A stretch of 64,000 bases of DNA, taken from Glandiceps talaboti. Taxonomy: Eukaryota; Hemichordata; Enteropneusta; Spengelidae. Numbering within the stretch: position 1 is the stretch's first letter; the number at the start of each line of letters is the position of its first letter. This document shows positions 60,080 through 64,000 of the stretch, piece by piece. The stretch spans positions 1,548,001 to 1,612,000 of the forward strand of contig NC_135551.1 of NCBI RefSeq assembly GCF_964340395.1. The letters run 5' to 3'. The notes beneath the pieces are model-generated. The model had not been told where the DNA came from and searched no databases. It saw nothing but the letters and a program-made list of their open reading frames with translations. The position numbers and the translations under genes were made by a program.

Positions 60080-63000
60080 GTCTACATAGTCTAACATACA
60101 TGACCCACTATACAGTCTAACATACATGACCTACTATATAGTCTAACATAGATGACCCACTATATAGTCTAACATAGATGACCCACTACATAGTCTAACA
60201 TACATGACCCACTATATAATCTAACATAGATGACCCACTATATAGTCTAATATACATGACCAACTATATAGTCTAACATAGATGACCCACTATATAATGT
60301 AACATAGATGACCCACTATACAGTCTAACATAGATGACCCACTATATAGTCTAACATAGATGACCCACTGTATAGTCTAACATAGATGACCCACTATATA
60401 GTCTAACATAGATGACCCACTATATAATGTAACATAGATGACCCACTATATAGTCTAACATAGATGACCCACTATACAGTCTAACATAGATGACCCACTA
60501 TATAGTCTAACATAGATGACCCACTATATAGTCTAACATAGATAACCCACTATATAGTCTAACATACATGACCCACTATATAGTCCAACATAGATGACCC
60601 ACTATATAGTCTAACATAGATGACCCACTATATAATGTAACATAGATGGCCCACTATATAGTCTAACATAGATGACCCACTATATAATGTAACATAGATG
60701 ACCCACTCTATAGTCTAACATAGATAACCCACTATATAGTCTAACATAGATGACCCACTATACAGACTAACATAGGTGACCCACTATATAATGTAACATA
60801 GATGACCCACTATATAGTCTAACATAGATGGCCCACTATATAGTCTAACATAGATGACCCACTATATAGTCTAACATAGATGACCCACTATATAGTCTAA
60901 CATAGATGACCCACTATATAATGTAACATAGATGACCCACTATATAGTCTAACATACATGACCCACAATATAGTCTAACATAGATGACCCACTATATAGT
61001 CTAACATAGATGACCCACTATATAGTCTAATATAGATGACCCATTATATAATCTAACATAGATGACTCACTATATAGTCTAACATAGATGACCCACTATA
61101 TAGTCTAACATAGATGACCCATTATATAATGTAACATAGATGACCCACTATATAATGTAACATAGATAAACTACAATATAGTCTAACATAGATGACCCAC
61201 TATATAATGTAACATAGATAAACTACTATATAGTCTAATATAGATGACCCACTATATAGTCTAACATAGATGACCCACTATATAGTCTAACATAGATGAC
61301 CCACTATATAATGTAACATAGATGACCCACTATATAGTCTAACATACATGACCCACTATATAGTCTAATATAGATGACCCACTATATAGTCTAACATAGA
61401 TGACCCACTATATAGTCTAACATACATAACCCACTATACAGTCTAACATAGATGGCCCACTATATAGTCTAACATAGATGACCCACTATATAATGTAACA
61501 TAGATGACCCACTCTAAAGTCTAACATAGATAACCCACTATATAGTCTAACATAGATGACCCACTATACAGTCTAACATAGATGACCCACTATACAGTCT
61601 AACAAAGATGACCTACTATATAGTCTAACATAGATGACCCACTATATAATGTAACATACATGACCCACTATATAGTCTAACATACATGACCCACTATATA
61701 GTCTAACATAGATGACCCACTATATAGTCTAACATACATGACCCACTATATAATGTAACATAGATGACCTACTATATAATGTAACATAGATGACCCACTA
61801 TATAGTCTAACATACATGACCCACTATATAGTCTAACATAGATGGCCCACTATATAGTCCAACATAGATGACCCACTATATAATGTAACATACATGACCC
61901 ACTATATAGTCTAACATACATGACCCACTATATAATGTAACATACATGACCCACTATATAGTCTAACATACATGACCCACTATATAGTCTAACATACATG
62001 ACCCACTATATAGTTTAACATAGATGACCCACTATACAGTCTAACATAGATGACCCACTATATAATGTAACATAGATGACCCACTATATAGTCTAACATA
62101 CATGACCCACTATATAATCTAACATACATGACCTACTATATAGTCTAACATAGATAACCCACTATATAATGTAACATAGATGACCCACTATATAGTCTAA
62201 TATAGATGACCCACTATATAATGTAACATAGATGACCCACTATATAGTCTAACAAAGATGACCCACTATATAGTCTAACATACATGACCCACTATATAAT
62301 GTAACATAGATGACCCACTATACAGTCTAACATAGATGACCCACTATATAATGTAACATAGATGACCCACTATACAGTCTAACATAGATGACCCACTATA
62401 TAGTCTAACATACATGACCCACTATATAATCTAACATACATGACCTACTATATAGTCTAACATAGATGACCCACTATATAGTCTAACATACATAACCCAC
62501 TATATAATCTAACATACATGACCCACTATATAGTCTAACATAGATGACCCACTATATAGTCTAACATAGATAACCCACTATATAGTCTAACATACATGAC
62601 CCACTATATAGTCCAACATAGATGACCCACTATACAGTCCAACATAGATGACCCACTATATAGTCTAACATAGATGACCCACTATATAATGTAACATACA
62701 TGACCCACTATATAGTCTAACATACATGACCCACTATATAGTCTAACATACATGACCCACTATATAGTCTAACATACATGACCCACTATATAGTTTAACA
62801 TAGATGACCCACTATACAGTCTAACATAGATGACCCACTATATAATGTAACATAGATGACCCACTATATAGTCTAACATACATGACCCACTATATAATCT
62901 AACATACATGACCTACTATATAGTCTAACATAGATAACCCACTATATAATGTAACATAGATGACCCACTATATAATGTAACATAGATGACCCACTATACA

Positions 63001-64000
63001 GTCTAACATAGATGACCCACTATATAGTCTAACATACATGACCCACTATATAATCTAACATACATGACCTACTATATAGTCTAACATAGATGACCCACTA
63101 TATAGTCTAACATACATAACCCACTATATAATCTAACATACATGACCCACTATATAGTCTAACATAGATGACCCACTATATAGTCTAACATAGATAACCC
63201 ACTATATAGTCTAACATACATGACCCACTATATAGTCCAACATAGATGACCCACTATACAGTCCAACATAGATGACCCACTATATAGTCTAACATAGATG
63301 ACCCACTATATAATGTAACATACATGACCCACTATATAGTCTAACATACATGACCCACTATATAGTCTAACATACATGACCCACTATATAATCTAACATA
63401 CATGACCCACTATATAGTCTAACATAGATGACCCACTATATAGTCTAACATAGATAACCCACTATATAGTCTAACATACATGACCCACTATATAGTCCAA
63501 CATAGATGACCCACTATATAGTCTAACATAGATGACCCACTATATAATGTAACATAGATGGCCCACTATATAGTCTAACATAGATGACCCACTATATAAT
63601 GTAACATAGATGACCCACTCTATAGTCTAACATAGATAACACACTATATAGTCTAACATAGATGACCCACTATACAGACTAACATAGGTGACCCACTATA
63701 TAATGTACCATAGATGACCCACTATATAGTCTAACATAGATGGCCCACTATATAGTCTAACATAGATGACCCACTATATAGTCTAACATAGATGACCCAC
63801 TATATAGTCTAACATAGATGACCCACTATATAATGTAACATAGATGACCCACTATATAGTCTAACATACATGACCCACAATATAGTCTAACATAGATGAC
63901 CCACTATATAGTCTAATATAGATGACCCATTATATAATCTAACATAGATGACTCACTATATAGTCTAACATAGATGACCCACTATATAGTCTAACATAGA
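60080..64000. repeat. 26-bp satellite (S26), about 150 copies, continuing past the window edge
   Basis: Unit GATGACCCACTATATAGTCT plus AACATA, with the 10-bp palindrome ACTATATAGT at its core. Variants (TATAATGT, TATACAGT, CATACATG) recur in fixed order at distances of 624, 780 and 2,912 bp, all multiples of 26. The array begins abruptly after an S28 unit ending CTATCGGACAGTCTAC. Confidence 0.97.

Noticed and set aside
48803-64000. CRISPR-like array
   Set aside because: The repeats are directly adjacent, with no unique spacers, and the genome is eukaryotic. These are satellites.

Overview
This is a window of invertebrate animal nuclear DNA. The sequence is AT-rich and intron-bearing, the genes are sparse C2H2 zinc-finger genes, one with a PR/SET exon, and most of the DNA is satellites, microsatellites and non-autonomous transposons. 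No bacterial operon, CRISPR array or rRNA gene is visible. A marine invertebrate (non-vertebrate deuterostome or lophotrochozoan) fits best, but I cannot name the species.

Layout. 1-2,167: repeat-rich sequence upstream of the first visible exon, including a 42-bp minisatellite and a tRNA-derived SINE head. 2,168-2,420 and 12,161-13,917: two exons of a PRDM1/Blimp-1 orthologue on the + strand, separated by a 9.7-kb intron full of mobile elements. The 5' part of the gene lies beyond the left edge. 13,918-18,000: the 3' UTR and flank. 18,000-24,000: a transposon nest with a 391-bp palindromic MITE, a tandem-repeat-bearing element, a 21-bp minisatellite, a 1.8-kb Foldback-like element and a 646-bp inverted-repeat element. 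24,000-29,600: mostly unique DNA with a dead LINE endonuclease fragment and a possible minus-strand first exon. 29,600-38,900: a 32-bp minisatellite, a 3.4-kb 37-bp satellite with an exact 839-bp duplication, several microsatellite-tailed elements and large tetranucleotide arrays. 39,094-40,877: a Harbinger-like element with a TTA target duplication. 42,727-44,175: an intact, apparently intronless six-finger C2H2 gene. 44,200-48,800: unique DNA and microsatellites. 48,803-60,080: an 11.3-kb array of a 28-bp satellite with repeated orientation switches. 60,081-64,000: a 26-bp satellite running off the right edge.

Genes. PRDM1 is a PR-domain zinc-finger transcriptional repressor. The second zinc-finger protein is probably a DNA-binding factor of unknown role. 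Nothing in the sequence links the two beyond proximity. The most notable content is structural: several unrelated inverted-repeat elements flanked by 9-10-bp target duplications, a family of elements with a conserved stem-loop head and variable internal repeats, and a two-satellite domain whose boundary sequence occurs twice, 8,390 bp apart.
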